Part shown: in pieces, positions 1-8,804 of the stretch
Numbering within the stretch: position 1 is the first letter of the stretch
How the letters are laid out: every line of letters starts with the position of its first letter
Origin: Butyriboletus loyo
Taxonomy: Eukaryota > Basidiomycota > Agaricomycetes > Boletales > Boletaceae
Length of the DNA stretch: 23,992 nucleotides
Assembly: GCA_038093515.1 (NCBI GenBank)
Contig: JBBPSI010000322.1
Coordinates: 1-23,992, forward strand
Direction: 5' to 3'
Program-made: the position numbers and the translations under genes
The notes under the pieces: generated by a model
What the model saw: only the letters and a program-made list of their open reading frames with translations
Told to the model about the DNA's origin: nothing
The model's database searches: none

Positions 1-514
1 ACCGTACCAGGTACTGTTAAGCGATTGCCCGAGGGGAGTCGTGTCAGGGCTTCTTGATTTGATCTGGGAGATCGATATGGCCAGTGGCCCAATCTATTAC
101 CGGGTTGGCTTCTCGTAACCATGGTAGTCCCAGGATCATGTTTTCTTTTCCTATGTTGAGGACTAGGAAGCTCCGTTCCTCCTCGGTTTCTCCAATCCTG
201 ATGGAGACTGTGACTTTGTGTCATATTACTCCTCCTTGGTTGTTTGACCCGTCCACGTTCTGGGCACTAAGTGGTTTGGGTAGCCGTTCCATCGGCAGTC
301 TCTTTCGCTTCACTAGATCACGATCTATGAAGCATCCGCTTGCGCCACTGTCCACCAGGGCGAATGTGTCGATGATTTGACCCCCTTCGTGCGCGAATAA
401 TGACACAGGAACTCGAATTGATTGCGCATTTGGGTTTGACAAAACTACGGGGGCGATTACATGAGGAGGCGAAGACGTCGAAACTTCCCTCCTTTCTAAA
501 AATCCTTTGGCCAT
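1..514 (-). pseudogene. Pol of A1: protease region, broken, truncated by window edge
   Basis: The frame opens at an ATG (512-514) that overlaps the end of gag by 19 nt in the -1 frame. It encodes a retroviral-type aspartic protease with the active-site motif LVDSGASGCFID, closely matching the intact copy at 22094. Comparison with that copy shows three in-frame stops: TGA at 221-223 (CGA in the intact copy), TGA at 44-46 (CGA) and TAA at 17-19 (CAA). All three are C-to-T changes on the coding strand, two of them at CpG. The RT, RNase H and integrase parts are outside the window. It is a dead relative of an active family rather than an old relic, since the rest of the sequence is little diverged. 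Confidence 0.9.
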
Positions 515-1491
515 TCTTCAGCCACCTTGGTTGCTGCGACGGGCAGCTTTTCTTCATCTTCGTTGAAGCATGCCTTGAGGACATTCAAGACGTCTTCTTG
601 CTGGGTGCCTCGACCCTTTAACTCGGACAGATAGTCGACGAGTGGGGAGGGCTTGGGCTCTTGTTGCGTGACGACGGCGGCGCGTGTGCGCTGAGGGTTG
701 CGAGGGGGGCGAGAGGGCGGTCCTCGGGAGTTCTGCCCGTTGCGAGGGGGGCGAGGATGGTTGGTCGAACGGCATCCGACTTGGTGGCATATGAAACACT
801 TGTTCTGTTTCATGTACTCCGCGCGTTGTACGGGAGTAAGTCGGACTGCATCAACGTCCATCGCGTTGGGGTCCCTTCTGCTGGACGAGGGCTTGGAGGG
901 AGAGGAGAACGTGGGGATGTAGCGTTTTCCGGCGCGAAGGTCGTCGATGTGCTTATGCTGCGCGTGGAATGCGGATGTTTTCTCAGCCCATCCGGCAAGC
1001 GTGGTAGGAGGTTTCTCGCAAGAGAGAACGGATTCAGCAAGGCGGGGGTCGAGACCGCGGATGAACCACTCGATGAGCGCCTTCTCATCGATGATCCCGG
1101 ACTTGGCAGCGAGCAGCTGGAATTCTGTGACGTAGGTGTCGTAGCCGTCCTTGCGGTTGGCCTTGTTCTGGGTGAGGTTCCCCAGATCTATTCGGGCACT
1201 CTCTCCTACGTCGAAGGGATGGAAGACTCGGTGGAAGTCTTCACAAACCGTTGAGAACTCTCTTTGTCGTGCTGTGGGATGTCCGTCCAGGAGGAGACTC
1301 ATCCATCCTTCAGAGAACGTCTTGCCTTTCCCTTCGCTCATTTTCATGAGGAGGGCGTTGATTTTTGATTCATCGTCGGGGAATGCCGTCTGGTTGGCGG
1401 CGAAGTAGGTGCGCATGGCGAGGAGCCATCGCGAGGCGTCTTCATTGAGACCGGAGAAGTCCTTGGGGACGATATTCTTTTTGTCAGACAT
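496..1491 (-). CDS. Gag polyprotein of A1 (Ty3/gypsy)
   Basis: The protein has the usual gypsy Gag layout. A capsid-like part follows the ATG (residues LNEDASRWLLAMRTYFAANQ, GWMSLLLDG, EWFIRGLDPRLAESVL), then a basic Pro/Arg-rich tail, and one cysteine knuckle-like motif CFICHQVGCRSTNH. The first in-frame ATG is at 1491, but the reading frame is open upstream to just inside the LTR and is conserved there with the copy at 21117, including a 3-nt indel that keeps frame; either a non-AUG start or an unseen spliced exon could add an acidic Pro-rich N-terminus. The stop is at 496-498 and pol overlaps it in -1. No stop or frameshift is visible, so this gag may still be translatable. Expected role: assembly of the cytoplasmic virus-like particle and RNA binding. 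Confidence 0.88.
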   Translation of the reverse strand: MSDKKNIVPKDFSGLNEDASRWLLAMRTYFAANQTAFPDDESKINALLMKMSEGKGKTFSEGWMSLLLDGHPTARQREFSTVCEDFHRVFHPFDVGESARIDLGNLTQNKANRKDGYDTYVTEFQLLAAKSGIIDEKALIEWFIRGLDPRLAESVLSCEKPPTTLAGWAEKTSAFHAQHKHIDDLRAGKRYIPTFSSPSKPSSSRRDPNAMDVDAVRLTPVQRAEYMKQNKCFICHQVGCRSTNHPRPPRNGQNSRGPPSRPPRNPQRTRAAVVTQQEPKPSPLVDYLSELKGRGTQQEDVLNVLKACFNEDEEKLPVAATKVAEEWPKDF

Positions 1492-1882
1492 ATCGTTGTT
1501 GTCGTCTTCGTCGTCAGAGGGATCTGCGGGTGGATAATACGGCGGGAAGGGGGAGCGGGAGTTGTGTGGGGAAACGTGGGGGGTTCTGTCGAGCCAATCA
1601 CTTTGATAACCGTCGTCGCTGGGTGCCGGTTCGTCTTCCTGCCCTAGACCCTGGTCCTCGGGTTGATAAGAGGGTTCGGGGTCTGACTGGGGCAAAGGGG
1701 AAAACTGGGGTTGAGGGTCTGGCGGGGCGGGAGAGTGTGGCGGCGATGGGTTGTCGACGACGATGGGTTCCGGTTCGGGAGAGGGAACGCGGAAAGAACG
1801 ACCGACGCGTCTGGGACGTTGGATGGAAATGGTGGGCGAGGGGAGGGCGGCTTTACTGCTGGGAAGCAGAAGCGAGAGGAAG

Positions 1883-1892
1883 ATCTAGTTCT
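1883..1892 (-). promoter_or_regulatory. Self-primer binding site of A1
   Basis: On the minus strand, two bases inside the LTR, the sequence AGAACTAGAT is the exact reverse complement of ATCTAGTTCT at 2048-2057, which lies 32 bp downstream of the LTR TATA box. No tRNA-3'-end-like TGG site is evident. This matches the Tf1/sushi self-priming arrangement, in which the 5' end of the element RNA folds back to prime minus-strand cDNA. Function is inferred; the complementarity is seen directly. Confidence 0.72.
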
Positions 1893-1894
1893 TT

Positions 1895-2322
1895 TGTTAC
1901 GCTGGGCGCTAACAACTAGAACAGCGAGGAGGCACTCTGGAGTGGCCTCAAGACTCGAAAGACGATTCTGGGGTGAGTCTCAGACTATGTCTTAGTGCGC
2001 ACACTAAGAGTCTGGAAATGATACTAATTGCTAGCAGTAGGCTGCATAGAACTAGATACAGTACAGGGTGTAAAGACTGAGTCTTTATACTACTGGGAGT
2101 CTGCGCACAGACCAAGTTCCTAATCGAGTCGCGAGAAGGAAACTACAAATGGGGAAGGAATATTCCAGAGAGTTCTGGAGTACGAAAGAAAGTGCGTCCG
2201 TGCGCGAGAAGTGATGACTAAGCTAAAGCGGTTCGTACCGCTCAAAGGGCACTAGCGAAAGGCTAGGCGAATGAAGTAGTCCAAGTGGTAGTGGATGGAA
2301 AAAGTATACCACTACCGTAACA
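1895..2322 (-). repeat. 5' LTR of A1 (family A, 428 bp)
   Basis: On the minus strand it starts TGTTACGGTAG and ends CCCAGCGTAACA, giving TGTTAC/GTAACA termini. It aligns end to end with the LTR at 20291-20716 and the solo copies at 5556 and 7959. It contains TATAAA (2084-2089 complement), the GGTCTGTGCGCA motif (2102-2114) and the R-region hairpin with a CTTAGTG/CACTAAG stem. Confidence 0.93.
2048..2114 (-). promoter_or_regulatory. LTR promoter of A1: GGTCTGTGCGCA motif, TATA box, predicted start site
   Basis: In minus-strand order the motif TGGTCTGTGCGCA (2114-2102) is followed by TATAAA (2089-2084) and, 32 bp after the start of TATA, ATCTAGTTCT (2057-2048), the predicted 5' end of the RNA and the arm that pairs with the primer site. 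Order and spacing recur in the other family A LTRs (41 bp in the copy at 5556). Confidence 0.6.
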
Positions 2323-2824
2323 CAAGGGCTCTGCCATTCACGCACCCTTTGCCCTGTGGGCCACACCTCGAGGACATCGTCACTTCATCTTCTGACCTTC
2401 CTATTCGTTGACGATGTCGCCATCTTGCCTGGAGCATCGCTCCCTCGTTACCGGCACTTTGCCGCTCCACATTTCGTGGTTATGACTCGACATGACTCAT
2501 AACCCTTCACCCTCGCTGCCACACACAGCTCGGTCTGTGCACCATATCTATTTAGTATATATACCAGCATACTTAGGATAGTACGGCTTCTCTAGCTAAT
2601 TCTACACATCTACCAAGTGCCTAGCAATCTAGCTTATACCCCATCTGCCGATAGAGCCGATAAGCTTCAGCTCGATCTTGTCTGGTCGCCACCATACGAC
2701 ATCTCGCCGACACTTGCTCTGCAGAAGCCCGATAGCGTCGTCTACGCGAGTCGGCCATCTTCCCGATTAGGCTCGAGCCCCTATTCAAGCGCTTGCTGCT
2801 AGTTGTTTCGCACTCCAGCGTAAC
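2323..2824 (+). repeat. Family E LTR fragment (E1), interrupted by A1
   Basis: It matches the 3' part of the complete solo LTR at 11968-13239 and ends CCAGCGTAACA at 2824. Its 5' part should lie beyond element A1, outside the window. It carries the CGGTCTGTGCACC motif (2531-2543) and an AT-rich TATATATA box near 2556. The segment downstream of TATA is much better conserved between the two E copies than the upstream (U3) part, whose differences are largely CpG transitions. It is inserted in the integrase-core pseudogene. Confidence 0.85.
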
Positions 2825-4128
2825 AGTACATGCCAAACTGTGTTTGGCCCAAGAGGCAGAGATCCTGAATTTTATTTAGAACTTTAGCATCATATTTCAG
2901 AGGAGTAGCACTGATGTACCTTTGGGCTCTTGTTATTTGTATTGATGCTATCAATGGGATTTGGATTTTGTGGATCAAGCATATGTTAATTTTCAAATTG
3001 AGTGAAAAATGTGTGCCAACAATGAGCAAACTGTGTTCCGACTTCAACCCACAAATGCTCAATGCATGAGTTATGTGTGGACCTGAAATGTCAAAGATCT
3101 GTCAGTGTGTAAAAAATCATGTGAGGTAAACAACTTATGAGCCCCACATGAAGGAGGCACAATGAGAACCTTTCTTCATGATCATGTACGTTGCAATGTC
3201 AACATTCTCATCCCCATGATCACCCCTAACCTGGGATGGCATTTCATATTCTGTTACTACATGCTTGAATAGATTGAGAACAGTTGTTGAGTGGTTATTA
3301 TCACTCACTCATAGTGCGGTTATCTGACAAAGACCACAAATATTAATATTTAAAGTTTACAGCAAATTCTTGGTGCACACCATATGACAAAAACCATCAA
3401 TGAAACCATGAATTACAATTCCCCAGCAGATAAGCTTGTGATGCCTGTTGACATGCCAAAGGGTGTTTGGACATTTTACATAATATTTATGATGCCTCTT
3501 TACCTGGCAGTCTTGGAGGACTTGGCCAATATGATTGACTCTGTGAAGAGATTGGAGTACCCAATGATACTGAAGACGATGGCCATGTGCTCGCAAATGA
3601 CCCATCACATAGCATAAACCAGACTCTGGATGTCCAGCCTTGAATTTGATGACATGCTGGTTGAGTTCTGCATTACTCAATGTTGAGTAGCCACATTTGA
3701 TGCTGTGTTTTTTCATGTACAAGTGAAGAGTATTCCTATGCATCCCTAAGGTGCATGCTAGCTCAGTGAGTCTGATTTGCTGGGAATTGGATGTTGCCTC
3801 TTTGAGAAAAGCTAGATCAACAACTTTCTGAGGGTGACCCCGTTGTCCAGTGTGGACAACACTCACAGGCTGTGGTATCTGAACACCAACATCCATCCTG
3901 TAATTGGTTGATATGTAATGCTACACTGCAGGACTAGACAACTTACTGATTTTGCACATTCTCACAGCAACATGTGAGTGCAAGGAATAAATCTCCAAGC
4001 TGGGTGGCTACTGTCACCAACCACCCTTCCAGGTCCAGTGAAATACAGTCATGTTCAACTGCTAGAAGAAGTGGAATTGCATCACCTTCAATTGCGGCAA
4101 GATGGAACTTGATTTGAAGCAAATCCAT
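2825..4128 (-). pseudogene. rve/integrase-core (DDE) protein, decayed, with introns
   Basis: Exon 1 runs from ATG 4128 to 3947, followed by a canonical GTAAGT...CAG intron (3898-3946, 49 bp). Exon 2 contains a helix-turn-helix-like stretch (RLTELACTLGMHRNTLHLYM) and the start of an integrase core (ALWH-type box here LWHVNRHHKLICWGIVIHGF). Its frame is open to 3357, then broken. Further down the core resumes with VRGDHGDENV (second acidic residue) and, after a second intron (3083-3138), IEHLWVEVGTQFAHCW (third, Glu). Defects: the first catalytic Asp is Asn (VNR where homologues I recall have LDG), the second intron donor is ATAAGT instead of GTAAGT, there are several stops and frameshifts, and the 3' end is cut by a family E LTR after a GQTQFGMY box. 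This resembles basidiomycete 'integrase core domain' proteins of unknown role, probably transposon-derived; the family call is from memory of its motifs. Confidence 0.72.
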
Positions 4129-4471
4129 TTGGCCTTGGTTGAGAATTCACAGAGCATGCTGATAGATATCACTTAAAGCATCATAATCCAACAGAAAATT
4201 GGCATGCTGTTCAACCTGTGGGAGTGGGGGCAGTGTACATGGTAATGGTAGCATGCAGGTATGATTATGGTGTCACAAGAGTGTCACATGTACCATTTTG
4301 AGACAGGTTTCTCAACACAGTACCAGCGAGTCCCTGCCCTCACTGTCCTGTTTCTCTCATTTACCCACTCCCTTTGTTACAGGTCTCATTGTCACTGCCG
4401 TCACTGACACCAACACATGAATAGGCAGGCAGTCCACTGGGATGAGCCTGTAGCACCAGCTTGAGGCCATT
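4129..4471. other. Non-coding stretch between two relic genes
   Basis: No convincing coding sequence, repeat or RNA gene is visible. A TGA lies just upstream of, and in frame with, the integrase-core exon 1 ATG, so that gene does not obviously extend into this stretch. A pyrimidine-rich TTTGTTACAG near 4373 could be an old splice acceptor of the chitin synthase relic, but this cannot be supported further. Confidence 0.4.
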
Positions 4472-4536
4472 ACTGACTTCGCTGGCCTATCATCCATATC
4501 AGACGATGTCATCATCACCTGTCTCTGCACACACTT

Positions 4537-5358
4537 CATGTCCGACACCGTCTATACAAGCATTCAGCTCTTCCACACTCATCGCCATCAACCTCATGTC
4601 TGACACCATCTACACCACCTACACTAGCATTGGATCCTCTGCACTCATTACTGTTATGAAAGCAACCACCAAACAATGTTGGCAGAATACAATGTTCCAC
4701 AGGTAGTCAACTCCAGTTGCAGCACTACACCAAGCACTGGCGATGGTAGAGAAAGAGCTAAAGACCTTAATCCTCAACTGTTGCCAGCAAATAGACAAGT
4801 GGTTAAAGCTAGGGAATCCTAGCCCAAACCACAAGCCTTATATATTACAAGGGAATGTGCACAGACCAAGCAGTGCATGAGACAAACTACTATACAAGTA
4901 TATACAAGTAGAAGTACAGGGTTGATGGAGATTAAAGAGAAGTGATGGCGATCAAAGCAAATGGAGATTAAATACATGAGGCATGACATCATAGAGTCTG
5001 GGCCAGTCTGGACCATGACGTCATATGCTTAGTCAGCCTATGGTTACATGTATAATCCCACAATCATGTGCACGAGTCACATGACCTTTGAAAGAGAAAT
5101 GGTGAAGTCCGAAGTGCAAAAGTTTGTTATAAGGTATACAATTATAACAGTTACTGTCAACCCTTACAAATTTGTTGCTCCAAATGCCAACTCGATTCTC
5201 CAAAAATATGCCAGACTATCAGGACATGGCTGAGAACAAGACCATCTATACAAGCATTCAACTCTTCCACACTCGTTACCATCAACCCTCACAAATATGT
5301 TGCTCCAAATGCCAACTCAATTTCCCAAAAATACACCACAGACTATCAGGACATGGCT
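4537..5358 (+). repeat. Tandem partial duplications inside the chitin synthase relic
   Basis: The segment encoding SDT(V/I)YTSI...NP(Y/H)K is present about three times: unit 1 starts near 4537, unit 2 near 4595 (58 bp later, short unit), and unit 3 near 5236 (about 135 bp after unit 2 once the LTR and its duplication are removed). Units 2 and 3 both carry the VAPNANS and DYQDMAE coding sequences. A functional motor domain has this segment once, so the duplication occurred in, or caused, a dead copy. Confidence 0.75.
4652..5149 (-). repeat. Family B solo LTR (older B' subtype) in the chitin synthase relic
   Basis: 498 bp; on the minus strand it starts TGTTATAATTG and ends with CATAACA. Flanks are ATTAC (4647-4651) and GTTAC (5150-5154), a 5-bp target duplication with one mismatch. 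It closely matches the LTR at 15784-16280 and carries GGTCTGTGCA, TATA and the CTAGCTTTAACCACTT start region. No internal element sequence follows on either side, so it is a solo LTR left by recombination. Confidence 0.88.
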
Positions 5359-5555
5359 GAATAAGGCCCCACTCCTGCCCCACATCTTTCAGCTTGCCAA
5401 TAATGTCTACTACCACATGAGGCGCACAGCCCAGGACCAGTCCCTTATCATCATGTACAGCTCTGCTTTTAGTCTAAATATGATTTACTAATGTTATATT
5501 CCTTGATAGTGGTGAAACTGGCAGTGGGAAGTCGGAAAGTTGCCATCAAGCCATC

Positions 5556-6510
5556 TGTTACGGTAGTGGACTACCTTTTTTCTCCTCTACTATTTGGACT
5601 ACCGTTTTCACCTAGGCTTTGCCTACTGTTCTTTGAACGTTGCGAGCATTCTGATTAGTCATCACTTCCCGTGCATGGACACACTTTCTTTCATACTCCA
5701 GAATCTTCTAGAGTATTGTTGCGCAAGCAACGTGCAGTCGAATGCTAGCACAAATACCTTTGCCACAAGCGGTCCTATACAACAGTTGCTGTGCTACACA
5801 AAGCACAGGCAGGTGATAAGGCTGGAGCTTCAACTTAATCCTCAACTGTTGCCAGCGAATAGACAAGTGGTTAAAACTAGGGAATCCTAGTCTAACCACG
5901 AGCCTTTATATATTATACAGAGATGCGCACAGACCATGCTGTGCGTGTGATGAACTACTATACATGGCTAGACTAAAGAAGAGAAGCGCAATGGTGATTA
6001 ACCACACGAGGCGCGGGGATCAAAAAGAAGAGAAGTAAACAGAGATTAAATACATGTGTCGTGACATCATAGAGTCTAGGCCTGGTCTAGGCCATGACAT
6101 CATATGCTTAGTCAGCATGAGATCACATGTAAGTTCCCACGATCATGTGTGCTATGTCACGTGACCTTTGAAAGTGAAAACAACTAAGTCCAAAGTGAAG
6201 TCTGAAGTGATAGTGTACGAATAAATGTTATGATTATAACAAGTATTTGTTCCTCATTTGTCTTTTACCTCTCGCAACCCGATTGGGACATGGTCTGTGC
6301 GCAGACCCCAGCAGTATATAAACCCAGTTTTTACAACATTGTAACTTATCTAGTTCTACGCAGTTCACTGCTTGCAATTAGTTTCCACTCCAGACTCTTA
6401 GTGTGCACACTAAGACATAGTCTGAGACCCAGCTCAGAAACACTTCATGAGTCCTGCGGCTACTCCAGAGTGCCACCTCAGAGTTCTAGTTGTTAGCGCC
6501 CAGCATAACA
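5556..6510 (+). repeat. Family A solo LTR (A2), carrying a nested B LTR
   Basis: It starts TGTTACGGTAG and ends CAGCATAACA, with a perfect 5-bp duplication CCATC at 5551-5555 and 6511-6515. Without the nested B LTR and its duplication it is 425 bp, the family length. It splits the chitin synthase relic directly after the P-loop exon, and coding similarity resumes in phase after it. TATAAA is at 6317 and ATCTAGTTCT at 6358 (41 bp apart, longer than in other copies). The hairpin is CTTAGTGTGCACACTAAG. Confidence 0.93.
5717..6241 (-). repeat. Family B solo LTR nested inside A2
   Basis: 525 bp, flanked by perfect duplications AGTAT at 5712-5716 and 6242-6246. On the minus strand it starts TGTTATAATCATAACATT, contains TGGTCTGTGCGCA (5936-5924) and TATA, and ends GCTTGCGCAACA. 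The joined flanks reconstruct the A LTR sequence seen at 8110 (CTAGAGTAT followed by TCCTCATTTG). This shows B was mobile after A2 inserted. Confidence 0.93.
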
Positions 6511-6750
6511 CCATCAAGGTGCTACTGGAGCTTGCCATTTCCAATCTGGGAAAGAAGGGTTCCAAGCTTACAAACCAGGTACCTGTCGCAGATTCATCAT
6601 AGAGTCCTTTGATGCTCACTGTATGCTCTTCAATCCAAATGTATCTCACTTTGGAAAATATACAGAACTTCAGTTCACCAACAAAGGGTGTTTGTATGGT
6701 ATAAAGTTGCTTGACTACTATCTCAAACACAACCAAGTGGCTGAGCACTC

Positions 6751-7047
6751 ACCCAGGAGACATCGAGTTCACTCTCAACCACAGTTATGACATGGACACA
6801 GCAGTCACTCAAAATGTGGATGTTATTCACAATTAGACAGCATTATTAGACTGGAATTTTTGTATCTAACCCCAGTGAATGATATACATGGTTTATCAAT
6901 GAAAAAATGTGTTGTGGTTGCTTAAGCTTATCACATAAGCTCCACATGGTTGACCAACTGGGCTCCAACACTATCTGTGCCTCAATGTGCCCTTTACCTT
7001 GCTTTGTCTGACTTCTCCCAGTTGTGTCTGTCTCAACAAGCCTAGTA
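6751..7047. other. Intergenic stretch, nothing recognised
   Basis: The chitin synthase similarity ends near 6745 and the BTB start codon is at 7048. No LTR, terminal repeat or coding sequence could be identified between them; the open frames here are short and match nothing I recognise. Confidence 0.4.
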
Positions 7048-8485
7048 ATGTCTGAACTCACTTGTCATCCAATCTACTACTTTCCCAGTGGAACACATAT
7101 CTTTCATGTACATGCTCACTCTCAGTTGCCCAGGATTCACTTTCTAAAAGTCTTCCAGGTTGAAAATACACTTTATAAATTGCATGATGACATCCTCACA
7201 GCACACTCCGCCCTTTTCCAGGATATGTTTACAATAGGCAATGCTGGTCCCAGCTGCCCTGTTGAAGGGAAAAGTGATGCAGAGCCCATTTCTTTGGAGG
7301 GCGATCAACAAGCTGTCTTTAATTTATTTCTTGATCATATCACCAGCTGGTAAGTATTTTCTACCTATCATATGGATTCTACCCTTGACAAAAGAGTTTC
7401 TTTAGTTCCTGTAGTATTGGTTCCAATGATGCCTACTCTCATGAACAACTCCATGACTTGCTACAATTTGCGGACAAGTACCACTGCCCCTTAACATGAC
7501 ACTTTGTTGTTGACCACATTTGGGATGCCAGATTCACATATCATCCTGCCGTTCTCCTACAACTAGGCTGTTGATTCAATGTCACCTGGCTCTTCAAACG
7601 TGGATTCAAAAGTCTTGTCAATATCCCGCTCAAACGGGTCCTCAGGGAACACCATCTGGAAATGGGTAGCGAGGTCTTTGTTGCATTAGTTTATGCAAAA
7701 TGCATGCTCAAGGAGCACACTCAGGTCATTGTGAGTGAAGAACTGGCAATCCTTGCCCATGCAGATGATTGCCCTAATCCAACTGCATGCCAAGAGGACT
7801 GGCACGCAGCCTGGTGGAATGGAATTGGTCAGTTCTTGCTTGATGGGAGAAATCCACAACCCTTTGCTGATGTCGTTAATCATTTTTGAGAGATGGAGTT
7901 TGGTCGCATGGGTAATAGCTGCCAAAAATGAATGTTCCAGATCATTGATCATGGGCTTTGTTATGGTTATTTACTCCTTTTCCCCTTTACTGTATGGACT
8001 ACTGTTTTCTCCTAGGCTTCACCCACTGTTCTTTGAACAGCTCAACCATTCAGCTTAGTTATCACTTCTCACACTTGGACATTATTTCTTTCATACTCCA
8101 GAATGTTCTAGAGTATTCCTTCCTCATTTGCCTTCTTGACTCATCTTGACTAGTGATGACTCATACGGCCTGATTGGGTCATGGTCTGTGCACAGACCTC
8201 TGTAGTATATAAATCTAGCCACCACCACCAGTGTACTCTATCTAGTTCTATGCAATTCATTGCTAGCAGCTAGTTCTCTTCCAGACTCTTAGTGCCAGCA
8301 CTAAGACATAGTCTGAGACCAACTTCCAAGAGTCCTGTGGCTACTCAAGAGTGCCACCTCAGAGTTCCAGTTGTTAGCACACCCAGCGTAACAGGCTTGG
8401 CTTTCGGAATGCTAATCTATTCATTGATGAGATTTGTGATGGGCTTGTAACTGACTTCCACCTCACTGACATGGAACTAGAGTAG
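7048..8485 (+). pseudogene. BTB/POZ domain protein, broken
   Basis: The start is ATG 7048 (MSELTCHPIYYFPSGTHIFH), then a 51-bp GT-AG intron (7108-7158; in frame and stop-free, so it could be misread as coding), then the BTB core VENTLYKLHDDILTAHSALF and DMF...AEPISLEGDQQAVFNLFLD. A second intron (7350-7405, GTAAGT...TTTAG, 56 bp) is followed by a conserved tail with HPAVLLQLG, LFKRGFKSLVNIPLK, MGSEVFVALVYAKCMLKEH and EDWHAAWWNGIGQFLLDGRN. The tail ends at TAG 8483-8485 after the solo LTR at 7959. This is the Agaricomycete type of stand-alone BTB protein, usually of unknown function and often in large families. In-frame stops are seen after PLT (about 7496) and after QLGC (about 7572), and a TGA in the C-terminal part near 7928. 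Introns are retained, so this is a DNA-level copy, not a retrocopy. Confidence 0.8.
7959..8393 (+). repeat. Family A solo LTR (A3) in the BTB pseudogene
   Basis: 435 bp, starting TGTTATGGTTATT and ending CCCAGCGTAACA, with a perfect GGCTT duplication at 7954-7958 and 8394-8398. Motif TGGTCTGTGCACA is at 8182-8194, TATAAA at 8208, and ATCTAGTTCT at 8240-8249 (32 bp from TATA). It is more diverged than A1 and A4, with many CpG sites lost. Removing it and one duplication restores the BTB reading frame (LG then FRNANLFIDE). Confidence 0.92.
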
Positions 8486-8597
8486 TAACTTTACCAAGTC
8501 CTTCATATGCAGTTGGTGTAACTTGGACTACTACATACATGTGATGTCTGATAACATTCCTTCTGCTTGTATTGCAAGACAGGATTGAGTGTGGCTG

Positions 8598-8719
8598 TGA
8601 ATTGCGCACAGCATGGCATGGTGGGTGATAATAAACTGTGATCAGATGACATTTAAGAGGTGCAGCCATGAATTGCTCGGAGCACAATGTGGTGGGTGAT
8701 AATAAACTGCGATTAGATG
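8598..8719. repeat. Two-copy direct repeat, period 71 bp
   Basis: TGAATTGC...GTGGGTGATAATAAACTG...GATGA is present at 8598 and again at 8669, with the GTGGGTGATAATAAACTG core at 8621 and 8692. The copies differ mainly at CpG-like positions. No coding role is visible. Confidence 0.7.
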
Positions 8720-8804
8720 AAAAATTTGCAGTGGGAATAAATGTGCAGATGTTCTGCCATACTGAGGAAATGTTCACTGCACATGCAAATGCTTTGGTGT
8801 GCAC

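Larger units (their letters stand above)
1..2322 (-). mobile_element. Ty3/gypsy LTR retrotransposon, family A copy 1 (A1), 5' part
   Basis: Reading on the minus strand, the order is 5' LTR, self-primer site, gag and the protease start of pol, after which the window ends, so RT, RNase H, integrase and the 3' LTR are outside. It is nearly identical in layout and sequence to the copy beginning at 20291. It is inserted in a family E LTR: the undisturbed E copy reads through the site as ATCCAAGGGCTCC near 12290, so the 5-bp duplication here should be CAAGG (2323-2327); the partner copy lies outside the window. Gag is open but pol carries several stops, so this copy cannot make a normal Pol. Confidence 0.93.
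4472..6750 (+). pseudogene. Chitin synthase, myosin-motor-like domain fragment, broken
   Basis: Pieces in order are ISDDVIITCLCTHFMSDTVYTSI (4496 on, given in two parts by a later duplication), VNPYKFVAPNANSILQKYA, PHIFQLANNVYYHMRRTAQD, a 55-bp intron (5455-5509, GT-AG with a TTACTAATG branch-like site), the P-loop GETGSGKSES (about 5511-5540), LLELAISNLGKKGSKL (after 6515), and FGKYTELQFTNKG and GIKLLDYYLKHNQVA (to about 6745). These are the N-terminal half of the motor domain of class V/VII-type fungal chitin synthases, which move chitin-making vesicles to the growing tip; GETGSGKS is the ATP-binding P-loop. The chitin synthase catalytic domain is absent. Defects are an internal tandem duplication (4537-5358), frameshifts (one nt lost near 6597), and two LTR insertions at 4652 and 5556. 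Identification is by remembered family motifs. Confidence 0.8.

Noticed and set aside
661..1254. Long plus-strand frame opposite gag of A1, and similar frames opposite gag of A4 (21432-21910)
   Set aside because: Antisense shadows of gag, produced by its GC-rich codons; no motif and no independent support.
2617..2802. A 61-codon frame almost identical in both family E LTRs (also 12577-12762)
   Set aside because: It begins at GTG, lies wholly within the LTR downstream of TATA, and its conservation is explained by the general similarity of the two LTR copies in that part.
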